Part shown: positions 35,167 to 42,724 of the stretch, in pieces
How positions within the stretch are numbered: the first letter of the stretch is position 1
Layout: each line of letters starts with the position of its first letter
NCBI GenBank assembly: GCA_023954135.1
Contig: JAMLIN010000007.1
Location: 62,001-126,000 of the forward strand
Direction: 5' to 3'
Length of the DNA stretch: 64,000 bases
Origin: Burkholderiaceae bacterium
GTDB lineage: Bacteria; Pseudomonadota; Gammaproteobacteria; Burkholderiales; Burkholderiaceae_E
The notes under the pieces: generated by a model
The model's database searches: none
Seen by the model: only the letters and a program-made list of their open reading frames with translations
Told to the model about the DNA's origin: nothing
Translations under genes and position numbers: made by a program

Positions 35167-35415
35167 ATGACGACGACTACCTATCCCTCGCAAGGATCGC
35201 TCGATACCATGGGAAGTGGCGTCGAGAGGTTCTACGCCGCTCCCACGCAGGCCCCTGCGGTGGCTGTCACCCCGGGCAAGTCCCTGTTTCTCCGGGCCTG
35301 GGAGGCTTTTCTTCGCAATCGCGAGGAAGCCGCGCTGATCGCCCTGGCGCGTGCGGACCGCCGCCTGGCCGACGAGATCCGTGTTGCCCGTGATCGGGCC
35401 GACTGGCAGGTCTGA
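35167..35415 (+). CDS. Small DUF1127-like protein
   Basis: An 82-residue protein with a well-placed ribosome site (CAAGGAGTTTCAC-ATG). The N-terminal half is Thr/Ser/Pro-rich and probably disordered. The C-terminal ~40 residues (RAWEAFLRNREEAALIALARADRRLADEIRVARDRADW) resemble the Arg-rich helical DUF1127 module (R..AL..L.DR.LADIG). DUF1127 proteins in alphaproteobacteria are small RNA-binding proteins involved in sRNA processing, often encoded just upstream of anti-SD sRNAs. The same arrangement appears here. The domain match is by eye and not strong. Confidence 0.65.
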   Translation: MTTTTYPSQGSLDTMGSGVERFYAAPTQAPAVAVTPGKSLFLRAWEAFLRNREEAALIALARADRRLADEIRVARDRADWQV

Positions 35416-35456
35416 GCCTCGAAAGTGACTTTTTTCGCAATTCGACCACACGGACT

Positions 35457-35557
35457 TATTGCAATGCACCAGAAGCTCGTGTAGTCTTGTAGATGTCTCC
35501 TCCACCTCCTCCAAATGGTGGATTGAAGCCCGCGGCTCAACCCCGCGGGCTTTTTTT
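35457..35557 (+). ncRNA. Candidate anti-Shine-Dalgarno sRNA downstream of the DUF1127-like gene
   Basis: Downstream of the small ORF, TCCACC (35501-35506) pairs with GGTGGA (35517-35522). The stem presents a loop TCCTCCAAAT with an anti-SD CCUCC; another CTCCTCC precedes the stem. A strong Rho-independent terminator follows within 5 bases. This layout (DUF1127 ORF, CU-rich anti-SD loop, terminator) resembles the CcsR/cuckoo sRNAs of alphaproteobacteria, which are processed from the DUF1127 mRNA. The 5' end is not determinable; I give the interval from the distal complementary element to the end of the U-tract. Confidence 0.5.
35527..35557 (+). terminator. Rho-independent terminator
   Basis: AGCCCGCGG (35527-35535) pairs with CCGCGGGCT (35543-35551) around a 7-nt loop, followed by an unbroken run of T through 35557. 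It is the clearest terminator in the window and would end the DUF1127-like/sRNA transcript. Confidence 0.92.
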
Positions 35558-35730
35558 CGCCCATGGTCGGCCAGGGGAACCTGCCTATCTGACTATGGCC
35601 TTCGGCCTACCCCGTCAGGTCAGGTTCACCAAGGGCTCTTGTGAGTTCACCCTGTGTCGGTGCCCGCCGGAAATCGATCCGGCGTCCGTTCATGCGGCTT
35701 GCGAGAACCGGGGCCCTCCCAAGGATGATC

Positions 35731-36801
35731 ATGGCGAAGACCGAACGCACCCAGGGCGCTGCGACAGCGTCCGCAACGCCGTCGGCACTGTTGGGCGACA
35801 TTCGGGCGCTGATCGAGGCCGCGCAACAACACGCTACCTCGACAGTCAATGCGGCGTTGACCCTGTTATTCTGGCGCATCGGCCAACGCATCCATACGGA
35901 GGTACTCGCCGGGGAACGGGCCGGATACGGCGAGGAAATTCTGCCAACCCTAGCGAGTCAGCTTGCCCGAGACTACGGGCGCGGGTTTGGCGAGAAGAAC
36001 CTGCGTCGTATGGTCAAGTTCGCCATTGCGTTCCCCGATGAGGCAATTGTCGCGACAGTGTCGCGACAATTGAGCTGGTCGCATTTTGTAGCCATCCTGC
36101 CACTGAAGGACCCACTCCAACGGGACTACTACGCCCAGATGGCCAGCGCGGAGCGCTGGAGCGTGCGAACGCTACGCGAGCGCATCGACTCGATGCTGTA
36201 CGAACGCACGGCACTTTCCGGACAGCCGGACGAGACGATCACACAGGAATTGACGAACCTGCGCAATGCGCAGCGCATTTCGCCCAGCCTGGTCATGCGG
36301 GATCCGTACATCCTCGATTTCCTGGACCTGCGGGACACATGGCAGGAAGGTGATCTGGAGGCCGCGATCATCCGGGAGATGGAGTCTTTCCTGCTGGAAC
36401 TGGGCACAGGCTTCAGCTTCGTCGCAAGACAGAAGCGCATCCAGATCGATGACGAGGATTTCCACCTCGATCTGCTGTTCTACAACCGCAAGCTGCGACG
36501 GCTGGTGGCAATGGAGCTGAAAGTCGGCGAGTTCAAGGCGGCATACAAGGGGCAGATGGAGCTTTACCTACGCTGGCTGGACAAGCATGAACGTGAGCCG
36601 GAGGAAGCGTCGCCGCTGGGCATCATTCTCTGCACGGGGAAGAAGTCCGAACAGATCGAGCTGCTGGAACTGGACAAGTCGGGCATCCACGTTGCCGAGT
36701 ATCTGACCGCGCTGCCGTCGAGGGCGATGCTGGCGGAGCGACTGCAACAGGCGACGCAACGGGCGCAGTTGAGAATCGAGCGCAAGATGGGCAAGGAGTA
36801 G
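35731..36801 (+). CDS. DUF1016-family PDDEXK nuclease (YhcG-like)
   Basis: A 356-residue protein. The N-terminal DUF1016 helical domain (WRIGQRIHTEVL, GFGEKNLRRMVKFA, SRQLSWSHFVAILPLKDPLQRDYYAQMA) is followed by a C-terminal PDDEXK nuclease with the catalytic pattern HLDLLFYNRKLRRLVAMELKVG (D..x(n)..E-L-K). YhcG-like proteins are scattered accessory nucleases linked to mobile DNA or defence, but their target is not established. The start is set by AAGGA 5 nt upstream of ATG 35731. Its codons are visibly less GC-biased than its neighbours, suggesting recent acquisition. A 29-bp perfect palindrome lies inside the gene at 36044-36072. Confidence 0.92.
   Translation: MAKTERTQGAATASATPSALLGDIRALIEAAQQHATSTVNAALTLLFWRIGQRIHTEVLAGERAGYGEEILPTLASQLARDYGRGFGEKNLRRMVKFAIAFPDEAIVATVSRQLSWSHFVAILPLKDPLQRDYYAQMASAERWSVRTLRERIDSMLYERTALSGQPDETITQELTNLRNAQRISPSLVMRDPYILDFLDLRDTWQEGDLEAAIIREMESFLLELGTGFSFVARQKRIQIDDEDFHLDLLFYNRKLRRLVAMELKVGEFKAAYKGQMELYLRWLDKHEREPEEASPLGIILCTGKKSEQIELLELDKSGIHVAEYLTALPSRAMLAERLQQATQRAQLRIERKMGKE
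36044..36072. repeat. Perfect palindrome inside the DUF1016 gene
   Basis: CAATTGTCGCGACA (36044-36057), a central G, then TGTCGCGACAATTG (36059-36072): 14-bp perfect arms. It encodes the conserved ...VATVSRQLSW... segment of the family. Confidence 0.9.
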
Positions 36802-36993
36802 TTCCATCCTGCGTCGCCTCGGCACCCACTCCCGCGCCTGATACTTCAATCTACAACAGGCAAATGACAATCGTTCCTGACCGAAGAACATTATTTGGTG
36901 TGCCGGCCGTATCCTGCTCGAGTGTCCGCGCGACTATTCGATCGCTTCGAGGACAACGAAGGGCGCAGGCTACGGGTCCCATCCGGGCCCGAA

Positions 36994-37398
36994 TCATGCT
37001 GGCAGCACCATCTGTGTCTGGGTAACCACGCCGCAGAGTCGGCCTTCGCTGTCCGTGATCTTCGTCTGCCAGACCATCGTGGTGCGCCCCTTGTGGAAGG
37101 GCGTGGCCTCGGCGGTCACGACCGTGCCGACGGGCGCGGCGCGCAGGAAGTTGGTCTTCGACTCGAGGGTGGTGGTGCGCGCGCCGGCGGGGAGGTTGAC
37201 GAAAGTCGCCACCGCGCCGATGGTATCGGCAAACGCCATCAGCGCTCCGCCGTGGAGGGTGTCGCCGACGGTGCAGATCTCCTTGCGCACCTTCAGCGTG
37301 GCCCGTACCCGCTCAGGCCCGGCCTCGATGATCTCGATGCCGAGCAGGCCCGGAAAGAACGGCGCGAGGCGTTCGCGCAACTGCTCGAGAGCGTCCAT
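36994..37398 (-). CDS. PaaI-type hotdog-fold thioesterase
   Basis: A 134-residue single hotdog-fold protein. The start ATG 37398 follows AGGAGA by 5 nt. The segment TVGDTLHGGALMAFADTIGAVA carries the family's HGG turn and the catalytic acidic residue on the long helix, and VVTAEATPFHKGRTTMVWQTKI is the typical strand pair. Such enzymes hydrolyse acyl-CoA thioesters in the cytoplasm; substrate unknown. It is divergent from the GGDEF-EAL gene. Confidence 0.85.
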   Translation of the reverse strand: MDALEQLRERLAPFFPGLLGIEIIEAGPERVRATLKVRKEICTVGDTLHGGALMAFADTIGAVATFVNLPAGARTTTLESKTNFLRAAPVGTVVTAEATPFHKGRTTMVWQTKITDSEGRLCGVVTQTQMVLPA

Positions 37399-37409
37399 GA
37401 ATGTCTCCT

Positions 37410-37437
37410 GATCTGCATGTGATCGATCTGCATGTGA
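37410..37437. repeat. 13-bp tandem direct repeat upstream of the thioesterase gene
   Basis: GATCTGCATGTGA occurs at 37410-37422 and 37425-37437, directly upstream of the thioesterase ribosome site. It may be a regulator half-site pair or a chance duplication in the leader. Confidence 0.5.
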
Positions 37438-37519
37438 ACCCCGGGCCGCGGAGCCTCCGGCCCCGCCCGGGCAGTCGGGTCGAGGGGCGTCCGTCGCCCT
37501 GCCTGTCATTATCGCGCGC

Positions 37520-39925
37520 ATGACCGCCGTCCTGAGGGATCGTCGCAGTCCCGCGCATCGCCGCGGCCGCATGGAGCAGCTGCGCGGGGCGCTCGACCAC
37601 GTCATGGTGCGCGACCGCACCGACCCCAATGCCGGCCGGGTCCGCGCCCGCCAGCTCCAGGCGATCTTCAGCGCGGCCCCGTTCGCCGCGATCGCGAGCG
37701 TGCTCAATGCGGCGGTGCTGGTCTACATCCTTGCGGACCGGATGCCCGGCTGGGCCCGCTACGGCTGGTTCGCGGCGATGCTGGTCCTGCTGATGGGCAC
37801 GCTGCGCAGCTGGCACAACACCCGCGAGTCCTGCCAGGCGACGGCGCCGCCCGCGACCATCGAGACGGCGGCCGGCCAGGCGGCGCTCTTCGCCCTGGCA
37901 TGGTCGGTGGTGGCGATCGTCGGCCTGTCGGACTCCAGCCCCTACCAGCAGGCCTTCGTCGCGGCGGTGACCGCGGGCATGCTCTGCGGCGGCGCCTTCA
38001 TCCTCGCGGTGGTGCCGGCGGCCGCCTACAGCTACGTGGCGATCCTCGGCGTCGCGGCCGCGCTCGGGCTGATGGTGTCGGCCAATCCCTACGGCACAGT
38101 GCTCGGCATCCTGCTGCTCAACTACACCGCGGTGCTGATGGTCGGCATCCACTTCATGGCCCGCAGCTTCGTCAGCCGGGTCGGGGCGGAGCTGCGCACC
38201 GAGCGCCAGCGCCAGGTGATCGGGCTGCTGCTGCGCGACTTCGAGGAGCATGCGAGCGACCTGCTCTGGGAGACCGGCCCGCACGGCCACCTGCTGCGCC
38301 CTTCCGCGAGGATGGTCGATGCGCTCGGCGTCGCGAGATCCCGCGTCGGCGACCGGCGCTTCGTCGACTGGCTGGCGCTCGGCTCCACGCCCGATGCCGG
38401 CGACGACGTCGCCAGCCCGGAGCGCCTCTATGCGCTCTTCTCGTCGACGGAGCCGTTTCGCGACGTCACCGTGCACCTGCCGGGGCCCGACGGCGGCCGC
38501 TGGTGGTCGATCACGGCCAAGCCGCTCATCGATGCCAGCGGCAGCTCGGCCGGCTGGCGCGGCGTGCTCTCGGACGTCACCGAGGCGCGCAACGCCCATC
38601 GGCGCCTGCTGCGCATGGCCCATCACGATTCGCTCACCGGACTGGCGAACCGGGCGCGCTTCATGGCCAAGCTCGAGGAATCGCTCGCCGATGCGGGCGA
38701 GCGCGAGCACTGCGCGGTGCTCTGCCTCGATCTCGACGGCTTCAAGTCGATCAACGATTCCCTCGGCCATGCCTTCGGCGATGCCCTGCTGCGCGAGATC
38801 GGCGCCCGCCTGCGCCGAGCGGTGCGCGACGAGGACCTCGTCGCGCGGATCGGCGGAGACGAGTTCGCGGTGCTGCTGCGCCACTGCATGATCGAGGCCG
38901 ATGCCTGCGCGATCGCCAACCGCATCCTGCACGCGCTCGACGAGCCGGTCCTCATCGGCGAGGTGACGGCGCCGGTCGGGGTGAGCATCGGCATCGCCCC
39001 GGTGGCGGGCCATGCCGACATCGCCAGCCAGGCCGACCAGCTGATGGTCGCCGCCGACCTCGCGCTCTACGCGGCCAAGGCCGCCGGCAAGGGCACCTGG
39101 CAGCTCTACGAGGCCGAGATGGGCTCGAGCAACCGCCGTCGGCATGCGATCGAGCATGCGCTGCGCGGCGCGATCGAGCGCCGGGAGCTGTCGGTGCACT
39201 ACCAGGCCCAGGTCGGCCTGGCCGACTGGCGGATCGCCCGCTTCGAGGCGCTCCTGCGCTGGCAGCATCCGCAGCTCGGCCGGATTCCGCCCTCGGAGTT
39301 CATCCCGATCGCCGAGGAAGCGGGCCTGATCGATCGCCTCGGCGAGTGGGTGCTCCACGAAGCCTGCGCCGAGGCGGCGCGATGGCCCGAGCATGTCCAT
39401 GTGGCGGTCAACGTCTCGCCGATGCAGGCGATGAGCGGATCGATCGCCACCAGCGTCGATGCCGTGCTCGCGGCCACCGGCCTGCCGCCGCAGCGGCTCG
39501 AGCTCGAGATCACCGAGACGGTGTTCGTGAGCGAGGGCGCGACCGCGATCGCCACCCTACGCAGGCTCAAGGCGCTCGGGGTGCGGATCGCGCTCGACGA
39601 TTTCGGCACCGGCTATTCCTCGCTCGCCTACGTGCGGCGCTTCCCCTTCGATACCCTCAAGATCGACCGCGCCTTCGTGCACGAGCTGTGCACCCGCAAG
39701 GACACCCACGCGATCGTCAACACGATCGTCTCGCTCGCGCGCGCCCTGTCGATCGAGACGGTCGCCGAAGGGGTCGAGGACGCGAGCCAGATCCGGACCC
39801 TGCGCGAGCAGGGATGCGACATGATCCAGGGCTTCTACACCTCGCGGCCGGTGCCGGCCGAAGGAATCGCCGACCTGCTGGCCGAGTGGCCCGGACGAGC
39901 GACGGCGGCGCTGGGCTTCGGCTAG
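37520..39925 (+). CDS. GGDEF-EAL cyclic-di-GMP enzyme with N-terminal membrane domain
   Basis: An 801-residue protein: several N-terminal TM helices (about residues 50-215), a PAS-like segment (~240-350), a GGDEF domain with intact RIGGDEF (~443) and an EAL domain with FEALLRW (~574), ELEITETVF and LDDFGTGYSSLAYVRRFP. Both catalytic signatures look complete, so it could make and degrade c-di-GMP; EAL activity is often dominant. C-di-GMP commonly controls exopolysaccharide production, so a link to the EPS island ~5 kb away is possible but unproven. No clear ribosome site supports ATG 37520; an internal ATG at 37571 is an alternative. Confidence 0.92.
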   Translation: MTAVLRDRRSPAHRRGRMEQLRGALDHVMVRDRTDPNAGRVRARQLQAIFSAAPFAAIASVLNAAVLVYILADRMPGWARYGWFAAMLVLLMGTLRSWHNTRESCQATAPPATIETAAGQAALFALAWSVVAIVGLSDSSPYQQAFVAAVTAGMLCGGAFILAVVPAAAYSYVAILGVAAALGLMVSANPYGTVLGILLLNYTAVLMVGIHFMARSFVSRVGAELRTERQRQVIGLLLRDFEEHASDLLWETGPHGHLLRPSARMVDALGVARSRVGDRRFVDWLALGSTPDAGDDVASPERLYALFSSTEPFRDVTVHLPGPDGGRWWSITAKPLIDASGSSAGWRGVLSDVTEARNAHRRLLRMAHHDSLTGLANRARFMAKLEESLADAGEREHCAVLCLDLDGFKSINDSLGHAFGDALLREIGARLRRAVRDEDLVARIGGDEFAVLLRHCMIEADACAIANRILHALDEPVLIGEVTAPVGVSIGIAPVAGHADIASQADQLMVAADLALYAAKAAGKGTWQLYEAEMGSSNRRRHAIEHALRGAIERRELSVHYQAQVGLADWRIARFEALLRWQHPQLGRIPPSEFIPIAEEAGLIDRLGEWVLHEACAEAARWPEHVHVAVNVSPMQAMSGSIATSVDAVLAATGLPPQRLELEITETVFVSEGATAIATLRRLKALGVRIALDDFGTGYSSLAYVRRFPFDTLKIDRAFVHELCTRKDTHAIVNTIVSLARALSIETVAEGVEDASQIRTLREQGCDMIQGFYTSRPVPAEGIADLLAEWPGRATAALGFG

Positions 39926-39934
39926 CCGCAGGGG

Positions 39935-40414
39935 CTACAAGGGGAGATACATCGCGAGCGGTCGGCTGCCGAAAGGCGTGAATCCGTAGTGCGCATAGAA
40001 TGCCCTCGCTTCGTCATCCTTCGCATCGACGATCAGGGCGTAGGCGGCCACCTGCGCTCGAGCCTCGAGGCAACGGTCGACCGCACAGCCGATCAGCAAC
40101 CTGCCGAGTCCACGGCCCCGCTGGTCGGCCCGACAAGCCAGTCGCCCCATGCGAAAGCATGGAACCGGATACCGAGGCAGCTTCCTGCGATCGTCCTCGG
40201 CAAGCTGGGAAGCGTCCACCTCGGCTGCGCTCAGGGTGTAGTAACCGAGGATGACGTCGGGTGCCTCGCTGTCCGTAAGTACATAGACAGCACTGATGCC
40301 ACGCCGACGATGCTGTTCGGCATAACGCCGAAGATATTCATCGAGTTCGGGGACGCCGCAGTCGAAGCCCGCGCGATCATGGATCGACGGGTCGAGCCGA
40401 TGCTCCTCGAGCAC
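39935..40414 (-). CDS. GNAT acetyltransferase toxin (TacT-like)
   Basis: A 159-residue GNAT protein. The acetyl-CoA loop QRGRGLGRLLI and the late YAHYGF tyrosine are intact. The N-terminus (FDCGVPELDEYLRRYAEQHRRRG) is characteristic of TacT/AtaT-type toxins, which acetylate charged aminoacyl-tRNA and stop translation. It starts 6 bases after the stop of a DUF1778 antitoxin gene, the standard order for this toxin-antitoxin type. Confidence 0.9.
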   Translation of the reverse strand: MLEEHRLDPSIHDRAGFDCGVPELDEYLRRYAEQHRRRGISAVYVLTDSEAPDVILGYYTLSAAEVDASQLAEDDRRKLPRYPVPCFRMGRLACRADQRGRGLGRLLIGCAVDRCLEARAQVAAYALIVDAKDDEARAFYAHYGFTPFGSRPLAMYLPL

Positions 40415-40420
40415 GGCCGA

Positions 40421-40693
40421 TCAGGTACGCCGGACCCGGCGCCGTGCCTGCCCCAGGGCGTTCTTCAGCGCCGGATTCGGGCTGAAGGCGGAATCGAGCG
40501 CCGCCGTGAACGCGGCGAAATCCTGCCGAGACAATGTGATGCGTGCCTCGCGCTCCAGCAGTGCCTGGGCTTTCTCCTTGGCCGCCGCACGCACGAACCC
40601 GGCCATGGTCGTCCCCATCAGGGCAGCGGCCTTGGCGATGGCATCCTTTTCGTCAGCGTCCATCTTGAGATCGAAGCGGGCTGCAGTCGTCAT
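40421..40693 (-). CDS. DUF1778 (RHH) antitoxin, TacA-like
   Basis: A 90-residue protein with an N-terminal ribbon-helix-helix (TTAARFDLKMDADEKDAIAKAAALMGTTMAGFVRAAA) and a C-terminal segment that would wrap the toxin. It is expected to repress its own operon; an inverted repeat ATACGG-N7-CCGTAT lies 18 bases upstream of its start codon. Confidence 0.9.
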   Translation of the reverse strand: MTTAARFDLKMDADEKDAIAKAAALMGTTMAGFVRAAAKEKAQALLEREARITLSRQDFAAFTAALDSAFSPNPALKNALGQARRRVRRT

Positions 40694-40710
40694 GGCAGTT
40701 CTCGGCGTGA

Positions 40711-40729
40711 ATACGGCATTTTACCGTAT
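40711..40729 (-). promoter_or_regulatory. Operator-like inverted repeat of the GNAT/DUF1778 toxin-antitoxin operon
   Basis: ATACGG (40711-40716) and CCGTAT (40724-40729) are perfect arms. Read on the minus strand, a TAAAAT -10-like hexamer lies between them, so repressor binding would cover the promoter. Confidence 0.6.
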
Positions 40730-40796
40730 CAAGCCAAACCCAGTCATCCCGGTGAGACTGCGCCGTGATCGAGTCGATCGCAAGACCCGATTCGGC

Positions 40797-41459
40797 CTAG
40801 TGCACCCCAAGCAGCCGCGGCAGCTCCGACATCCTCGCAAAGACCGCCACCGCGCCGGCCTCGAGCAGGCCGCGCGGGTCGTTGCGCTCGCAGAAGCCCA
40901 GCACCGTCGCTCCGGCGGCCACGCCGGCGCGGGTGCCGGTCGGGGTGTCCTCGACGACGATGGTGCGCGAGGGATCGAGCCCCGTCTCGCGCATCGCGAG
41001 CAGGTAGACGTCCGGGGCGGGCTTGGGATGGTCGACCTGGTCGGCGCCGAACACCCGTCCGCCGAAATGGCGATCGAGCCGGGTGGCGCCGAGCGTCAGC
41101 GCCATCTTGGCGCGCTCGGCGCCGGAAGCCACCGCGATCGGCACCCGCCCGTGCACGAGCCGGGCGAGCACCGCATCGACGCCCGCCACCGCGACGATCT
41201 CGCAGGAAAGCGCGGCATTGCGCCGCTCGAGGTACTCCGCCTGCCAGCCGGGCGGCAGCGGCCGGCCGATGAGCTTCTCGATCTCGACCAGGTCGTCGGC
41301 GAGCGAGCGGCCGACGAACATGCGGTGCGCCGTCTCGACGCTGATCGGCGCGCCGAGCTCGCCGATCATGGCGGCGAGCAGGCGATTGGTGATCGGCTCG
41401 CTGTCGACGAGCACCCCGTCGCAATCGAAGACGACGCCGTCATAGGCGTTCGACAGCAT
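40797..41459 (-). CDS. HAD-superfamily phosphatase (beta-phosphoglucomutase/phosphoglycolate phosphatase-like)
   Basis: A 220-residue HAD hydrolase with motif I FDCDGVLVDSE (Asp nucleophile), motif II VASGAE, a lysine in HPKPAPDVYL and motif IV VVEDTPTGTRAG. The small helical cap type suggests a sugar-phosphate or glycolate-type substrate. It ends about 100 bp from the toxin-antitoxin operon and starts 5 bases after the stop of the hydroxyacid oxidase gene on the same strand, so the two are probably co-transcribed. Confidence 0.9.
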   Translation of the reverse strand: MLSNAYDGVVFDCDGVLVDSEPITNRLLAAMIGELGAPISVETAHRMFVGRSLADDLVEIEKLIGRPLPPGWQAEYLERRNAALSCEIVAVAGVDAVLARLVHGRVPIAVASGAERAKMALTLGATRLDRHFGGRVFGADQVDHPKPAPDVYLLAMRETGLDPSRTIVVEDTPTGTRAGVAAGATVLGFCERNDPRGLLEAGAVAVFARMSELPRLLGVH

Positions 41460-41464
41460 CCCGG

Positions 41465-42682
41465 TTAGCGTTCCTTCCAGAGGATGTCCGCATCGATTCG
41501 CTTGACGTCGGTCAGGCCGCAGAAGGCCATCGTGAGGTCGAGCTCGTTGCGGATGATCTCGAGGCACTCGGTGACGCCGCGCTCGCCGCGCGCGCCGAGC
41601 CCGTAGAGGAAGGGCCGGCCGATGTAGGTACCCTTCGCGCCGAGCGCGAGCGCGCGCACCACGTCCTGGCCGCCGCGGATGCCGCCGTCCATGTGAACCT
41701 CGATGTCGCCGCCGACCGCATCGACGATGGGCGGCAGCGCCGCGATCGACGAGGGAGCGCCGTCGAGCTGGCGCCCGCCGTGGTTCGACACGACGATGGC
41801 GTCGGCGCCGGTGCGCACCGCGAGCCGGGCGTCCTCGGCATCCAGGATGCCCTTGAGGATCAGCTTGCCGCCCCAGCGATCGCGGATCCAGTCGACATCC
41901 TCCCAGGACAGCGCGGGGTCGAACTGGTTCTGGGTCCAGGCACCGAGCGAGGCCATGTCGTCCACACCCTTGACATGGCCGACGATGTTGCCGAACTCGC
42001 GGCGCCGAGTGCCGAGCATCGCCAGCGCCCAGCGGGGCCGGAACGCGATGTCGATGAGATTCGCGAGGGTCGGGCTGGGCGGCGCGGCCAGGCCGTTCTT
42101 GATGTCCTTGTGGCGCTGGCCGAGGATCTGCAGGTCGAGCGTAAGCACGAGCGCCGAGCAGCCGGCCGCCTTGGCCCGGTCGATCAGGCGGCCCGCGAAG
42201 TCGCGGTCGCGCATCACGTAGAGCTGGAACCAGAACGGCTTCGTCGTGTGCTCGGCAATGTCCTCGATCGAGCAGATGCTCATCGTCGAGAGGGTGAAGG
42301 GCACGCCGAAGCTTTCCGCGGCGCGCGCCGCGAGGATCTCGCCGTCGGCATGCTGCATGCCCGTCAGCCCGGTGGGCGCGAGCGCCACCGGCATCGCCAC
42401 TTCCTCGCCGACCATGGTCGAGCGCGTGCTGCGCTCGGACAGGTCGACCGCCACCCGCTGGCGAAACAGGATCTTCGCGAAATCCGCCTCGTTGGCCCGG
42501 TAGGTGCTTTCGGTCCAGGAGCCGGTGTCGGCATAGTCGTAGAACATCCGCGGCACCCGGCGCCTGGCCATGATGCGCAGATCCTCGATGCAGGTGGCGC
42601 GGGCCCTGTCGGGCGCGACCGTGTCGATGCACGACTGGCCGAAGCGACGCAGTTTCTCGATCGTGGGGTTCGATGCTGCCAT
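41465..42682 (-). CDS. FMN-dependent alpha-hydroxyacid oxidase (L-lactate dehydrogenase-like)
   Basis: A 405-residue TIM-barrel flavoprotein. The active-site block VSNHGGRQLDGAPSSIAALPPIV holds the catalytic His-Gly-Gly-Arg; VHMDGGIRGGQDVVRALALGAKGTYIGRPFLYG binds the FMN phosphate. The N-terminal FYDYADTGSWTE and PVALAPTGLTGM segments are typical. It oxidises an L-2-hydroxyacid (lactate, mandelate or glycolate family); the exact acid is not decided by these motifs. The neighbouring HAD gene could be a phosphoglycolate phosphatase, which would fit glycolate, but that is inference. Confidence 0.92.
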   Translation of the reverse strand: MAASNPTIEKLRRFGQSCIDTVAPDRARATCIEDLRIMARRRVPRMFYDYADTGSWTESTYRANEADFAKILFRQRVAVDLSERSTRSTMVGEEVAMPVALAPTGLTGMQHADGEILAARAAESFGVPFTLSTMSICSIEDIAEHTTKPFWFQLYVMRDRDFAGRLIDRAKAAGCSALVLTLDLQILGQRHKDIKNGLAAPPSPTLANLIDIAFRPRWALAMLGTRRREFGNIVGHVKGVDDMASLGAWTQNQFDPALSWEDVDWIRDRWGGKLILKGILDAEDARLAVRTGADAIVVSNHGGRQLDGAPSSIAALPPIVDAVGGDIEVHMDGGIRGGQDVVRALALGAKGTYIGRPFLYGLGARGERGVTECLEIIRNELDLTMAFCGLTDVKRIDADILWKER

Positions 42683-42724
42683 GGCTTGCTCCGGAAGGTG
42701 GGGACTGCCTTGGGTGGGAACTGC

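Larger units (their letters stand above)
35416..35730. other. 315-bp gap holding a candidate sRNA, its terminator and the leader of the DUF1016 gene
   Basis: The first ~140 bases hold the candidate sRNA and its terminator. From 35558 to 35730 there is no ORF with a ribosome site; a frame opens at GTG 35641 but the AAGGA at 35721-35725 favours ATG 35731. No sigma-70 promoter for the DUF1016 gene was convincing. Confidence 0.6.

Noticed and set aside
35491-35522. CTCCTCCACCTCC as the 3' end of tmRNA or an integration site next to the DUF1016 gene
   Set aside because: No tmRNA acceptor stem, TPsiC arm or CCA end is present and no integrase is nearby; the hairpin plus terminator explains the sequence better.
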